64,000 nucleotides of DNA. Source: Tigriopus japonicus. Taxonomy: Eukaryota > Arthropoda > Copepoda > Harpacticoida > Harpacticidae. Shown here piece by piece: positions 1-11,216 of this stretch. Below the pieces are notes generated by a model. That model was not told the origin of the DNA. It did not search any database and saw only the letters and a program-made list of their open reading frames with translations. The translations under genes were made by a program, and so were the position numbers. The DNA lies in assembly GCA_010645155.1 (NCBI GenBank), contig CM021312.1:714492-778491 (forward strand). Direction: 5' to 3'. The stretch's first letter is position 1; each line of letters starts with the position of its first letter.

Positions 1-1200
1 TTAACCCACAAGTCGTTCCTGAGGGTTGGACTTGCGTGAATAAGGTCATGATGGTGGAAGATGTTGAGTATGCTGATGAACTGCATTGTACTCACATTTT
101 GGAAGAGTCCTGCCATGAAACCTATGAAACCGTTTTCAAAACTGAAGAGGTAAGACTAGCCAACGGCAACAATGTGTGACCCTCTGTGTATGAGCACATT
201 TGAACCGTTTTCTGCTTTCCAAATAGGTTGAAGAATGCAAAGAGAAATTCATTAAGAACTGTTATATTGAATATCATGCTGTCCCACGCACTCAAAAGAT
301 CGAGGTGTGCCAACAGCCCAACGTCAGGAATTGTGACGCTGTAGGTGACGAGGTGTGTTCAAACGAGTATGAAACAGTTTGTGAGACCACTTATCACGAG
401 AATGAGGTTGAGGATGAGATTGCTCAGTGTGTCTCCAATACGGAGGAGGTTTGCAATGACAATGGCAAGTGCACTAATGTTCCCAAGCAAGTGTGCAATG
501 TGATGAAGATGAATAGCACCAAGTTAACTCCAGAGACAGATTGCCGACAAGAGGTGCGAGAGGTGTGTGGTCCAGAGGCCTGTCCATTAGTCCAAGGGCC
601 TCGAGTGTGTGCCAATGAAATTAAAACGGTACGTAGTGTCTGTCTTGAGCTCCAATAATCGAGTCATTATGGAGGCCCTGATCCAAGAGAGAAAGGGACA
701 GACCAACCAACCCTTATACTGACTGCTTGATGGCGCAATTCATTTACTGGCTGGCCTCTTTTGCAGTTTGTTCAAGACGTTCCTGAGGAGGTGTGTCACT
801 TGAATCCTCAGAGAACTTGTAACCCCACCAACAAGATCATTCCCAAATTGGAGCAACGTGTCAAATGCATTGATGTTCCAAGAGAGGTATGCAATACTGT
901 TCAAGTGGAGGCTAAAAAGATTACCCGACCAGCGATTAAAAAGTGGTGTGGCATTCTACCAGGTAAGAATATAAATTACATGGCCTTTGTGGAAGCAGTC
1001 CACATGGTCTCACTCCCCCTAGAGTTGTTTGTTTGTCAGAGGTCCATTTTGCATTGACATGTTCTACATTTGATCTTTTACCTAACAATGCTTCTTGGTT
1101 TGCTGATCTTTAGAAAGTGCCATTGAGTCCGAGGATGTCACTGAGACAGCAGAAGAAGCTCAGGTGGAAACGACTGAAAGCCAGTCCCTAATTGATGACA

Positions 1201-1245
<45 letters not shown>

Positions 1246-1301
1246 TTAGTAACAGCACAGATAGCAACCGTGATGATAATGACAGCAACCTTGACAATTA
1301 A
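1..1301 (+). CDS. Cysteine-rich repeat protein, 3' portion (5' partial)
   Basis: Four coding exons can be joined by GT-AG introns: 1-149 (open at the left edge), 227-628, 767-962 and 1114-1301, with the stop TAA at 1299-1301. Phases agree at every junction (0, 0, then 1). The product is built from short repeats in which cysteines are spaced by acidic and polar stretches around VPxxVC or TVC-type motifs, for example VPKQVC, VPREVC and VPEEVC. Such even-spaced cysteine repeats suggest an extracellular, disulfide-linked protein; the signal peptide would lie outside the window. The C-terminus switches to an acidic tail with a 14-residue Asp run coded by a GAT microsatellite at 1203-1244. A poly(A) signal AATAAA lies at 1527-1532. 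I do not recognise a named family; similar repeats occur in arthropod secreted proteins, so any role in cuticle or matrix is inference. Confidence 0.75.
1203..1244 (+). repeat. (GAT)14 microsatellite coding poly-Asp
   Basis: Fourteen perfect GAT triplets lie in frame in the last exon of the cysteine-rich gene and code for a run of Asp. Length polymorphism here would change the acidic tail without shifting the frame. Confidence 0.95.
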
Positions 1302-1587
1302 CCGAGGACAACAGATACTCCACCAAGGGTCAACGCACAATTGGATAGTGCAACAGCAACTTGCTTCAACAAGTCCTGTTGCCATGAAAGAAAATTGACG
1401 CCAACTACCCTCCAGATAGCTCCAAGATCAACAACCACCCTGAACTACAATAGTTTGTAATTAGTGATGACAATTGTCCCAACAAACTCCTTTGCTGAAC
1501 TAATGTTGCACTTAGTTTCTGCTTTTAATAAACCATACCAGCACACCCCAATTTACTCATTTTGGGTCCTTATTGTGCCTACAGGGT

Positions 1588-1619
1588 CAAATAAGTCCAA
1601 TTTTGTTTGGACTTATTTG
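1588..1619. repeat. Perfect 13-bp inverted repeat (hairpin)
   Basis: Arms at 1588-1600 and 1607-1619 are exact reverse complements (CAAATAAGTCCAA) around a 6-nt loop. It lies just past the poly(A) signal of the cysteine-rich gene. Its function is unknown; it may be the end of a foldback repeat. Confidence 0.7.
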
Positions 1620-1673
1620 AAAAATGGAAATGACTTGAATTTGTCAAAAAGGGCCAAGCTACTTTGCACATCC

Positions 1674-1746
1674 AACGGCCATGTTTTAACGCTAATGGTA
1701 TGATTTAAAACACGCACTTGAGAAACCTTTGTCCATGTCCCATTGA
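1674..1746. repeat. Solo arm related to the long-TIR element at 6.6-7.2 kb
   Basis: The stretch follows the outer part of the right arm of the element at 6559-7211 in the same order (CCAACGGCC, then ATGATTTAAAAC, then CACTTGAG, then CATGTCC). About three quarters of positions agree by eye. No opposite arm is seen near it, so it is a remnant. Confidence 0.6.
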
Positions 1747-1935
1747 AGCCATTTGAGCCACAGATATCTACAAATGCGAGATATTTGCCTACTTTGGAGG
1801 ACAGTTTTCCCTGATAGCTGACCAAATGATGTCAGAATATAACTGAAAGTTCCGTCGATTGTTCCCACGAGTGTGTCCAAATTGCAAGTACAGGTATTTC
1901 GTGGTACAACGCCCAAAGCTTAGTTTTTTGAAGTG

Positions 1936-2080
1936 CAGTCGAATCTCGATATATGAAATCTCAGTTTAAGAAATTTTCGCGTTATAAGAAACTTTTACGT
2001 GCTGACCAAAATTTTACTACATAAGAATTCTCGATATAAGAAATTTTACATATTTCCTCAATCTCGATACAAGTAACATT
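1936..2080. mobile_element. Possible pogo/Tigger-like transposon end
   Basis: The stretch begins CAGTCGAATCTCGATATA, which resembles the general form of pogo/Tigger terminal repeats (CAGT, then CTCGATTA-like). It continues with reiterated CTCGATATAAGAAATTTT words. No second end, TA duplication or transposase is visible. It is a degenerate one-sided match. Confidence 0.35.
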
Positions 2081-2878
2081 TTCAAAAATTTGGCCTATTT
2101 CTCTTGCTTAAATTGGCCACGGCACAAAACAAAACAAAACAAAACAAAACGAAGCATTTCTAAGAGGATCGATGCAGTGCTTCCATATTTTGCGCTTTTG
2201 CGCAAACTTGGCGCCTTTTAGGGTGCCTTTTGCGCACTTTTTTAGGCTCTTGCGCCTTGCGCCTCTTTTGAAAAAACCACCTTGCCCTTTTCAAGTTTCA
2301 GCCAAAAGAACGAAAATTCGCATTTTGAACCCTAATATCGCTAAAAATTGTCCAACATGCCACTCAACAATAACTATTTTAATGACATTAAGTTAAAAAA
2401 AAAAATCGACAATTAAGTCTAATGAAATTAATGAAAGCCCATTTTGCCAACAAATTTGCAATGCTTGAGAGTCAAAAAAGTTGTGTGTCTGCCAAAGCAA
2501 AACCTAGTGGAAAATAAGCAATCCAAAGAAGTGTCATGTGAACCCAAGAAAGTCTCTCAAATTTAAAGTCAAACTGAGATTGAAATTTGCAGTTGAGATA
2601 TACCAAAAAATAGCAAAAAAAACTTCGTCAGTATGAAAGCTTGGAAGGCTCAAATTTAAAAAAAAAGTTGTTTGTCCCTGTATGGGTTAGATACTTTACC
2701 AATCATGATGACAAAATTGTACTTTCTTCTTTTATTTTATCTGTCAAATTGAGATTGAAACAAGTTCTTAAGCTTTGTAATAGAGATATAAATTCATGCA
2801 CTTGAAATGTAAATTTATGTGTTTTAATAACTGTTTTTCAATAGCTAAATTTTTGAGTCATTGTCGGATTTTGGTGGT
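2081..2878. other. Intergenic, AT-rich; no gene seen
   Basis: No supported coding region. Around 2190-2280 short words ending in GCGCCTTTT or TTGCGC recur, similar in style to the word-repeat elements further right, but no ends can be fixed. Confidence 0.5.
2126..2152. repeat. (CAAAA)n microsatellite
   Basis: About five tandem CAAAA units inside AT-rich intergenic sequence. Confidence 0.85.
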
Positions 2879-3816
2879 CAGGGGATGATCCCCGGATCCC
2901 GAGTTTAACGGAATCCGGAGACGAGATTCTCTATTCAAAAACGGGATAAATGGGATAAATGGAATTTTCAATTGTTTTCCAAAACGGGACCAGATTTTAA
3001 AACTCAAAACGGGATTTTCTAAAATTTGAATACTTGCAAGAAACTAAAATGGCACAAATGAAACAAATAATTGGCAATGATATTTAGAGAGGTAGAAAAA
3101 TGTAAAACGTCTCATTTGCATTATAGGCATTTTTTGTTACGTTTTACAAAAACGACAAAAAAATGTTGGTTGTGATTTAGTTATTGGTGTGGAAGAGATC
3201 GGTTTATTGTGAGTTGGACCAAAAAAGCACAAACCAATACAGAGCCAGGACCAAAACCAGAATCAACCGCGATTCACTACAAAAGTGTAGCGAAATAGGA
3301 GTTAACTCATTTAACTTGAATAAATGATTCTCAATTGCTCAATAAAACGAGTGTAGTGATATTAGAAATATTACTAAAAGACCCTATATGAGTCTTAAAC
3401 AATCCGATCTCATCCAGATTTGCAACAATCTGGATTTGAGTCAGCTTCAAAATTTTGATCAGTTTGGAACCAAACCCGTTCAATCTGAAAAGTCGTTATA
3501 CTGATCTTGATCCAGAACCAAAAAATCTTGGTGTGACCCATTTATACCAACATGTTTTGAATTTTATTCAATTTTTTTCCATTGCGCCAGCATATTTTTC
3601 CGCTTTTATTTGCATTTTGTGACATTTTACTTACATTTTTGTGTCATTTGTTGCATAGTTTTTTGGTTGGAAACACCTGTTTCCAACCACTGGGCCAAAT
3701 CAAAATTACGATATTTATACCCTGACATAATAAACATTTGAAAATTTCGGTTTATCCCGTCCTCGGGATCCCTGGGATGAGATTTTCTTCGACACGACGG
3801 GATTAAATCATTCCTG
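2879..3816. mobile_element. Degenerate hAT-like non-autonomous element (tentative)
   Basis: The left end begins CAGGGGATGAT and later ATCCCG. The reverse complement of the right end begins CAGGAATGAT followed by AATCCCG. ATCCCG and GGGAT words are enriched near both ends (2885-2960 and 3750-3800). The flanking 8-mers (TTGGTGGT and TTCGTGAC) agree at only 5 of 8 positions, so the duplication is weak. No coding capacity. Confidence 0.35.
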
Positions 3817-4320
3817 TTCGTGACACTCATCAGGTTGGCAATGCTACAGACTGTCTTCCCTAAAATTGTAAAAAGGCGTGATTTTTTTAACTCTTGCAAT
3901 TAAAGACGAAGTTCTTGAAATTAGCAGCTCATTCATTGGTTTATTGGTCAGGTTAGCTCTAGCTAGCACTCCCGGGGTGCATAATGAGCGTTGGTCTTGT
4001 TCAAAGTAAAAGAAAAAAATAAATAAAAATTAAACAAATTGAAAACTCAGACATAATGGTCGTTTGCATACAACTGTACATTTACGAAATGTGTAGGATT
4101 AAAAGTTCTGATAGATTGCATGAATCGAGACTACTGATGCGAACAAACTGGCCGTTTATTTGTTTGTTTGTATTCTTGTAAAGGTTTTTAGAATATTTGT
4201 TTGTTTGAGGTAAAATGTAATCATTTCCAACAAAAATTGTTGCCTTCACATTTTGTAAACGTCCCTAAACATTGTTCTTTATCCTCCTCCGCTGAACGCG
4301 ATAACACTTGTGTTTTGAAG
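3817..4320. other. Intergenic; nothing supported
   Basis: AT-rich sequence between two mobile-element remnants. No gene, RNA or repeat could be supported. Confidence 0.5.
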
Positions 4321-5105
4321 AAATGGTCATTCGTCAATTGAGATGGAAGACAATTTGGAACGAGTCTATAGTTGGGTCAAAAGCAATAACATGTGCCTGA
4401 ATGGAAAAAAGTTCCAGGTCATGACGTTTGGGCAATCTGAACAGGCTTATCAAGATAATAAATAATGAAAATGAAAGGGCTTCTTCGATCAAAAATCTTG
4501 GGATTCAAATCCAAGACACGGGGAAATTCGATGATCATATTCAAGCCAAGGTCGCACAATCATATCAAACAAGCGGCTAGATCGCTATTTAAGTCCAGAG
4601 ATAGTATGACGATGCAAACTCTGTACAAGTCGATCGTTCAACCGCATCTTGAATATGCCTCACCCATTTGGGCTCTAATGAGTTCAGCTGGTTTGCAAAA
4701 GGTCGAGCAGGTCCAAAGATCACAGGAATGAGAGAGCTCTCGTATTGGGAGAGACTCCAAAAGTTAGGGCTGTCTAGTACTCAGAGAAGGTATGAAAGGT
4801 GTCTGATATTGTATGTTTTCAAGAGCATTCATGGGCTCTGTCCTAACCCAGGATTTGAGATCAGTTGTAGCGATCGTAGAGGTTTTACATGCGCTTCGAG
4901 AGCACCTCCAAATCAAAAGGAAACTAGTTTAGTACAAACAATGAAGTCCTCCTCTCTTCTTTATCGGGCTCCTTCATTGTTCAATTTGTTGCTCATTTGT
5001 CTTCGTCGGGAAAATGTAGGAACTGATCCTCTAACAGCATTTAAGGCAGGATTGGACAAATTTTTAGACACTATTCCTGACCAACCCACTTTACAAGGGT
5101 TGTAG
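4321..5105 (+). pseudogene. Non-LTR (LINE) reverse transcriptase remnant, C-terminal part
   Basis: Broken frames on the plus strand give the usual end of a Jockey/CR1-like LINE ORF2: a segment like 'SWVKSNNMCLNGKKFQVM', then 'LYKSIVQPHLEYASPIWA', then 'RYERCLILYVFKSIHGL' and a C-terminal tail ending at the TAG at 5103-5105. At least two frameshifts separate these parts (near 4460 and near 4725). It lacks the catalytic FADD-type motif region and cannot encode a working enzyme. It is probably a 5'-truncated old insertion. Confidence 0.75.
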
Positions 5106-5228
5106 AGATCTGCCAACAGTAACTCATTGGTAGATCAAATTTCATATAAACATTAATTATTGAAATTATATTGATGATTAACTCTCTTTACAAGGAATCC
5201 CATTCCTTGTAGCGGTATTTAAAAATCC

Positions 5229-5241
5229 GCCCCCCCCCCCC
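5229..5241. repeat. Poly-C run
   Basis: About a dozen consecutive C in an otherwise AT-rich tract; prone to sequencing error or slippage. Confidence 0.7.
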
Positions 5242-5255
5242 GACCAAAAGAAAAA

Positions 5256-5990
5256 GAATATTTTAGGTTAACTCTTTGGGCAAATTATAACATAATTAGG
5301 TTGCCCAAAATTACGTTTTTGGTTTTTAAGGTTGAATTGATTACACCTTTTCAAAGGCTTTTCAGATCAACTTTAGTCTTTTATCTAGTTCTCTACAGCA
5401 CTCTACTCTTTCAAAGGTAAAAGCACTTGAGAAGAGACAGAGACAGTTACATTTTATTTGGCAGTGGGGGAAAGTGGCAGAAAATGGCAGTTAAGAAAAG
5501 TTTTTAGCAGTGAAATTTGTAAAGTGGCAGAAAATGGCAGTAAAGAAAAGTTTTTAGCAGTGAAATTTGTAAAATGGCAGAAAGTGGCAGTAAAGAAAAG
5601 TTTTTGGCAATGAAATTTGTAAAGTGGCAGAAAATGGCAGTAAAGAAAAGTTTTTGGCAATGAAAGTTGTAAAGTGGCAGAATATGGCAGAAAGTGGAAG
5701 GGCAGGCAAAAAAATCGACCAAAAAACGAGATAAAAAATTGTCGACCTAAAAATGAGATCGGATATTCCCGACCTAAAAACGAGCTCAGAAAGTTTTCGA
5801 CTTAACAAAAGAGATCGAAAATTTGTACCCTAAAAAACGAGACGAAATGATTGTAAACGGGAAACTTTTCGCTCAAAGGTGGCAGAATTTGGCGGTATGT
5901 GACTTCAAAAATGGCAGTGAGCGCCCGTAATTTGCAGTATTTCAAAAAACTTTTGGCAATGGCGGTCTGAAACCACCTGATGATGCGGAC
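5256..5990. mobile_element. Diverged copy of the hAT-like element found at 40.6-41.3 kb
   Basis: GAATATTTTAGGTTAACT at 5256 matches the left end of the element at 40643-41346. The two then share a TGGCAG-rich block, a run of CGACCTAAAAACGAGA words, and the block ending CAGTGAGCGCCCGTAATT, in the same order. The right end is not next to it: a stretch matching 41213-41262 appears only at 7210-7262, suggesting this copy was interrupted. No coding capacity. Confidence 0.6.
5473..5700 (+). repeat. 50-bp tandem satellite, about 4.5 copies
   Basis: Units start at 5473, 5523, 5573, 5623 and 5673, each exactly 50 bp, beginning AGTGGCAGAA (or AATGGCAGAA) and ending AAATTTGTAA. Later units share A to G changes (TTTTAGCAG becoming TTTTGGCAA). 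The copy of the host element at 40.7 kb has only a little over one unit, so the array expanded in this copy. Confidence 0.9.
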
Positions 5991-6558
5991 TCGGTCTATG
6001 TTGTAACTTCTTTCGCTTTTATGCAAGTTTTATCAGTGTTTGCTGTTTCTTTTTTATTTCATTCTAGAGCCATTTATTCTATCTTCAAAAGTTGTGTTCT
6101 TGTAATGCGCCAAAATTACATTGGTTTGTCACAACGGTGTTCAAAAGTCCACAAGTCTGAAAGCTTCACCAACTCCTTTTTTAAGGTCTTCAGACCTTAA
6201 AAACCTTAAGACCTTCAATGGTCGCTCTGAATTGGTTGACAGCCCCTCTTGCCTTCTCCTTTTCCCTTTTTTCTCCTTCCTATGTAGAGGGTGACTAATT
6301 TTGAAACTGAAGTTGACATTTTAAACCTGTAATAACTTCATAATGAGGCAAAAATCTTGATGTTCTTAAAACTTAAGACTGTTTCTTGTTACACTAATTG
6401 ACGACTTGTTGTTAACTGCTGCCAATTTCAAATCAGTGGGGATGTACGAGAGGCCTTCAAACTTAGCAAAGTGAAGGGCGTATTTTCGGAATTTCTCTAC
6501 TTTCCATTACAGGAAATGCTATAAATGCCGCTAGAGGTCGCTTTTTTCGACTCTCAAT

Positions 6559-7211
6559 TAGACATGCACAAGGTTGCTCCAAGTGAGCGTTTTAAATCAT
6601 TCCGCGGGCGGCAAAACAGGGCCGTTGGCTGTGCTGTGCTGCTCAGCCCATTTTGGCGAATCCAAGTTTTTCCCATTTTGACGAGCATTTGATGATTCTA
6701 GGTCCTTGGAAACGATCGGTATTTCACTTAAGGATACCTTGGCTGGAATTGGGTCAATAATATGCAAAAAATACTATTAGGGTGATTGATATAAAAGCAA
6801 GTAAGCAAGCCTTTTGCTATTGCAAAAATAGGACTTAACATTGATCCAAACACTAATATAAAGATGCTGATTTATTCAGTTGGTTCCAAAGAATCATTTA
6901 GATATTTCAAAGTACTTAACATACAGAGAAATGCATTATTTTTTAACGCTTCTTTCTTTTAAGATCTAATCTTTTCTGTATCATTTTCTAGCAAACAAAT
7001 TGGGCATATTTTCAACCAAGTTAAAGCAGAGGGATCAAAACGTAAAATTTAGATCGTTTCCAGGGACCTAGAATCATCAAATGCACGTTAAAATGGGAAA
7101 AACTTGGATTCGCCAAAATGGGCTGACCAGCACAGCACAGCCAACGGCCCTGTTTTGCCGCCCGCGGAATGATTTAAAACGCTCACTTGAAGCAACCTTA
7201 CACATGTCCTA
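6559..7211. mobile_element. Foldback / long terminal inverted repeat element
   Basis: Arms of about 160 bp, 6559-6717 and 7052-7211, are near-perfect reverse complements, including CGCGGGCGGCAAAACAGG and TCAAATGCTCG-like words. They surround a 334-bp AT-rich spacer. Ends read TAGACATG and TAGGACATG. No coding region. No convincing 8-bp flanking duplication was found (CTCTCAAT against TTGTGCAA), so the exact borders are uncertain. Confidence 0.8.
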
Positions 7212-9827
7212 TTGTGCAAATGACTTTAGGATAAGTAGAAAAGTTAATATTACGTTGTAAACTTAGTATAAGGTACTATATGGTGGTGGAAAATTAGGGC
7301 CCTAAGATCACCATAAGCCGTAGGGCTTGTTTTTGTGGTGTCTTTGACTCTCACGAAGAGCTTGGGCACGTGCAAGCTCTTGTGAATCTCTCCACTTTAA
7401 TGTTGAGAGTGATACAAATTGTAGTGTTGCTGTTTGAACAGTAAACTAGTAATCTGGATAGTGTAGAGATTGGTTGGGATATTACACCCGGTACTGGTTG
7501 GTTTCAGAGGCCAACTATCCATAAATACCCTTTGCCTCATCCCTACAAGAATAACCACGACAAGTTACGGCGCTCCTTGGCAGGAAAAACACTTTTTTTT
7601 CAAGACACTTCGATTAGTATGCGCTTATGATTAGTTTCAGTACATATTTGCTCCATTGTTTTATTTTTTCTTCCATTACGAAGGTAGTCTTGGTTTTGGT
7701 GATGAAATCGTTCCACGCTTTTGGAAAAGAAAAAGGAGGCAGGTTTTGTTTGCCAAGAAGTACGGGTTCTGGGTTAATCAAAGTATATGGTACCTTGCCT
7801 CACTATCTTGTGAGGCAAGGTTATAAGTTGCAATGATTTAAAGCAATGCAGATGTTCCACATCGAATACTTTCTTGCAAGAATGAATTTCAGATCAAAAC
7901 TGCTTGTTTAAACAATGAAAATTTTCCTTTGGGCAATATCTTAAGACATTTTTCTTTCTGTTTTGAGAGTGGTACATATTTAAAATGATAGTTAAGTTTT
8001 ATCTGTTAATTTGCATTTGCCATTATTTAACTTGAAACTACTGATTTTGAAATATCTGGCAACACTCCTTTGTTGCTCTTTTGACCCGACCTTAAATCGT
8101 CACCATTACCCTTGTGATGGACAGCGCATAGACCACTGAATTCCTAGACTGCGCTGCCGCCGCCAATCATCAGATTCTCTTACATCAGTAGGGAAGAAAC
8201 AGATTGTGGCGGGAGAACGCAACTGTCTAAGAAAAGTGGTTTAATTCCCTTTGAGAATGAGTTTTACGTTCCTAGCCCCATGCCACACCACTGGCTACCC
8301 TCTGGAAGTGTGAAAGTTCATTTCTGATCCCTAAATTTCAATGTTTTGTCTTGGAAATTTTCAAATCTAACCTCTCTCTAAAAAGAAAAGTCAAAGCAGG
8401 CTGATTGTTGGGGAGGATGAAAGTCCAATAAAAGAAGCAAGATGTACCAAGGTCTACCAAGGTAAGGTATTTTACCACTGAGAATTAGTACCAACTTCAA
8501 GCTGAGATTGTATTGCTGTCCCTGCAGAGTTGTCAACCATACCTCTAGACAAGGATTCCTTAATTTAAAGGATTTGAAACCACATCAGAAAAAGTGCCCG
8601 TCTCAAATTATGTTTCATTCAAGCAACCCAAGCCAATTAATTCTCATTGGGCAGGATTGGCCACATTTGCCATTCAAAAGGTGACGAGATCATTGACCAT
8701 CAGACAACATGATTTCTTCTGATAGCAGCACAACAACTTTTTATATTTTGAGTATTAAGTTCCCCGTGCAATTCATAGGCTAATGGTAGGGTTCTATTAT
8801 TTAAAGAAATGACTTGAGATTTAATTCTTTTTGCCAGATCGCAAATTACAATTATAGAAAGCCTACAATTTGCAGTCATCCTTGTTTGTTTTGCCAGTTG
8901 CTTCTCACTCACAATACTATAAACATCTTGAAAAATCATATTGAAATGTGATAAATTCATCTGTGCAGTGCCTTTCAAGTGTGTTTTTTTGAATCGTAAG
9001 TTCAGTTCATTTGTTTCGTAGCAGTACTCCTTCATCTGCTATAGTGCCACAGTCTATGGTTGATGGCACACCCACTTTTGATACACTTTAGTGACAGAAG
9101 CAAATTCACACCCAAAGTTATTTTGGGAATCAGTCAAGTCCCAACTACTGATAGATTCTTCATGGTGTGTGAGTTCATCTTGATAGCGGGCCTTGCTTTT
9201 TCTGTTGGTGATTCAGGCACATTCCAAAAGTCCATTTACTTTTTCTAAATGTGAGTGAACAAAGAGAGTAAGGTCAATTTCAGTGTTTGCATTGTGTGAG
9301 GCATAATTTTGGGCATCGTTTAAGCTCAAAACAGATTATTTTCTTGGCATATATTTGCCCAAAATTTCAACACAAATGCATTTTGTCCATTGATCAAGTC
9401 ACCAAAGAAAGAATTTTTATCTGATAGTGGTTCTTGTAATGCTTCCCAACGATGAAGTGTTACTTGATGCACACAAAGAAACATTCTTAACTCTTTCAGG
9501 ACGGAACTTTTGTTACACACTGTACACGTGAAATATTTTTAAGGTAGAAAGGTACTATAGCACTGGTATTAAATACAACAAATTTAATCTGTTATACAGC
9601 ATGACCGTGACTATATCAAAGATTAAAATTTTGGGTGCTACAACACCCAATTGGAATGAAAGGGCTAAAGATATTCATAACTTTGGCTTCTTTTATTACT
9701 TTGTGATGTTAATAAGATGCATGAAGATCATAAAAATAACTACGTCCCTTTACATTGCAAGAAAGAAGTTGTAGGTTTCACACAAACTGCATGAAAATTC
9801 TTCATTTTTTATGTTTTGTCGCAAGTC
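7212..9827. other. Intergenic; no gene supported
   Basis: AT-rich sequence on both strands with only short chance ORFs. It holds a perfect 12-bp hairpin at 7792-7803 / 7810-7821 (ACCTTGCCTCAC) and, at its left edge (7212-7262), a stretch matching the right part of the element at 41.2 kb. No promoter, RNA gene or protein family could be recognised. Confidence 0.5.
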
Positions 9828-10549
9828 ATTTCTTTCCAAGTGACCAACAATAAAATCCTTCAAAATTGATTCCAGGATTTTACCAACACCGCTAGTGAGG
9901 GAAATAGGCCTGTAATTTGACGGGTCATCTTTCTTCCCTTTTTTAAAGATGGGGCATACATTTCCGTCCCTCCAAGCCTGTGGGACTTCACCCTCGTTCG
10001 TGGAGTACGTTATAACGTACGTTATCTTTGGAGATGTCCTTGCCTCGTTTAAAGAACGTTGGAAAAGGGCCGAGAGTGGCTTGCTGATTTGTTTCCTTAC
10101 TTCATAGAGAACTCGTGGTGGAATACCATCAGGGCCAGGGGCGGCTTGTTTTTTTTATCTTTGAAACTACGCCCTCGACCCTCTCTGGGGTGATTTGGAG
10201 TTCTACAAGTGGAAGGTCTGCACATGTGGCTACTTCAGATTTTTCTGAGTGAGCAACGACAAGCGGAGTAAACACGGAGGAAAAGAAGTGATTGAAGACT
10301 TCAGTCTTTTCCGGGTCGGATTTGTTTCATACAACCTTTTTGCCTCTTTGACTTCCTGTTTTACTGCAATCAACAGAGCTTTCAGCCTCTCTCTGAGTTG
10401 TGACGACTTCACATGCTTCAGTCGCCGTCTAACCCTTCTCTTTGTATTTTTTAATGTAAGCAAGGGAACAGACATCCAAGGAGGTCTCAACGAGCATTGC
10501 CTTACACTCATAGGAATTGACATAGAGGATCCATTATCCAGGGTCAAAT
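9828..10549 (-). pseudogene. LINE ORF2 fragment, copy 1 (linker to early RT)
   Basis: Read on the minus strand from 10549, this gives the basic linker that precedes the RT domain in LINEs ('PWMSVPLLTLKNTKRRVR', 'QEVKEAKRLYETN'). The early RT follows, with the block 'PGPDGIPPRVLYEV', then 'GEVPQAWRDGNVCPIFKKGK' and 'NYRPISLTSGVGKILES'. It stops abruptly at 9828 in the middle of the RT. Compared with copy 2 it lacks about 105 bp near 10318 and is frameshifted. Being truncated at its 3' side is not what normal LINE 5' truncation gives, so a later break or rearrangement is likely. It keeps the empty site of the insertion seen at 18990-20257. Confidence 0.75.
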
Positions 10550-11216
10550 GTTAAACCTAAAGAAACTCATGTTATGGTAATGGAATGATCTGAAAAATAA
10601 TGTAGATTATAGGTTTAGGTTTGATTGCCTAGTAAGACCGCTATATCTAAAAAAGGCCCATAAGAAACTTGAAAACATCAAGTTAAGGATATATCAGTGG
10701 AGCAGTACACGGTGTTCAATTGACTTGAAGACATCATTATTAAGTTCCAAAGGTATTTGACCAGTTTTGGGGTGAAGAGACCATGCCACATTTGAAATTG
10801 TGTTCTGGTAATTAGGTCACGGGCCAAATATTGAAGTAATGTCACTCAAAACGGAATGGAAAATTCAGAAAATTCTGAAGATAGTTTTCTGGTGTACTTT
10901 AAATGACCTTATATCCTTTTCTCGGTCGTGACTTAATTAATAGAACTCAATTACTTGTGCAACATTGTCTCCTCACCTCAAAACTAGTCTCAAATATCTT
11001 TAGAACTTATAAATGACTTCTCCAGCTCAATTAAGCACTGTGGCTACTCTGACAATGAATGACATATTGAGCCCAAATGCAAGTTATTTCCTCTTTTTTC
11101 GACATTTATTTTCACTTCCAACCTTTTTCTGCACTTTGTTTTCACTTTTGGGTACATTTTTCTGCAACTTTTGTGAACTAAAAGGGAAAATATATTTTTA
11201 CTTTCTGCCCGCCCTT
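10550..11216. repeat. Flanking repeat shared with 20821-21729
   Basis: This non-coding stretch is repeated at 20821-21729, with copy 2 carrying about 230 extra bases (21140-21370). Both copies stop matching exactly after CCCGCCCTTA, which looks like a transposon end (reverse complement TAAGGGCGGGC, similar to the hAT-like ends elsewhere in this window). The LINE fragment and this flank were therefore copied or moved as one unit. Confidence 0.7.

Noticed and set aside
1192..1398. ORFs of poly-Met or poly-Ile over the GAT repeat
   Set aside because: They are other-frame readings of the microsatellite; the poly-Asp frame joins correctly to the upstream exons.
5473..5700. CRISPR array
   Set aside because: The 50-bp units are contiguous with no unique spacers, in a eukaryotic repeat context.
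5454..5808. Minus-strand ORFs rich in Phe, Leu and His over the satellite
   Set aside because: They only reflect the 50-bp tandem repeat; no composition or start consistent with a gene.
6559..6559. 8-bp target duplication for the foldback element
   Set aside because: Flanks CTCTCAAT and TTGTGCAA do not match, so no duplication is claimed.
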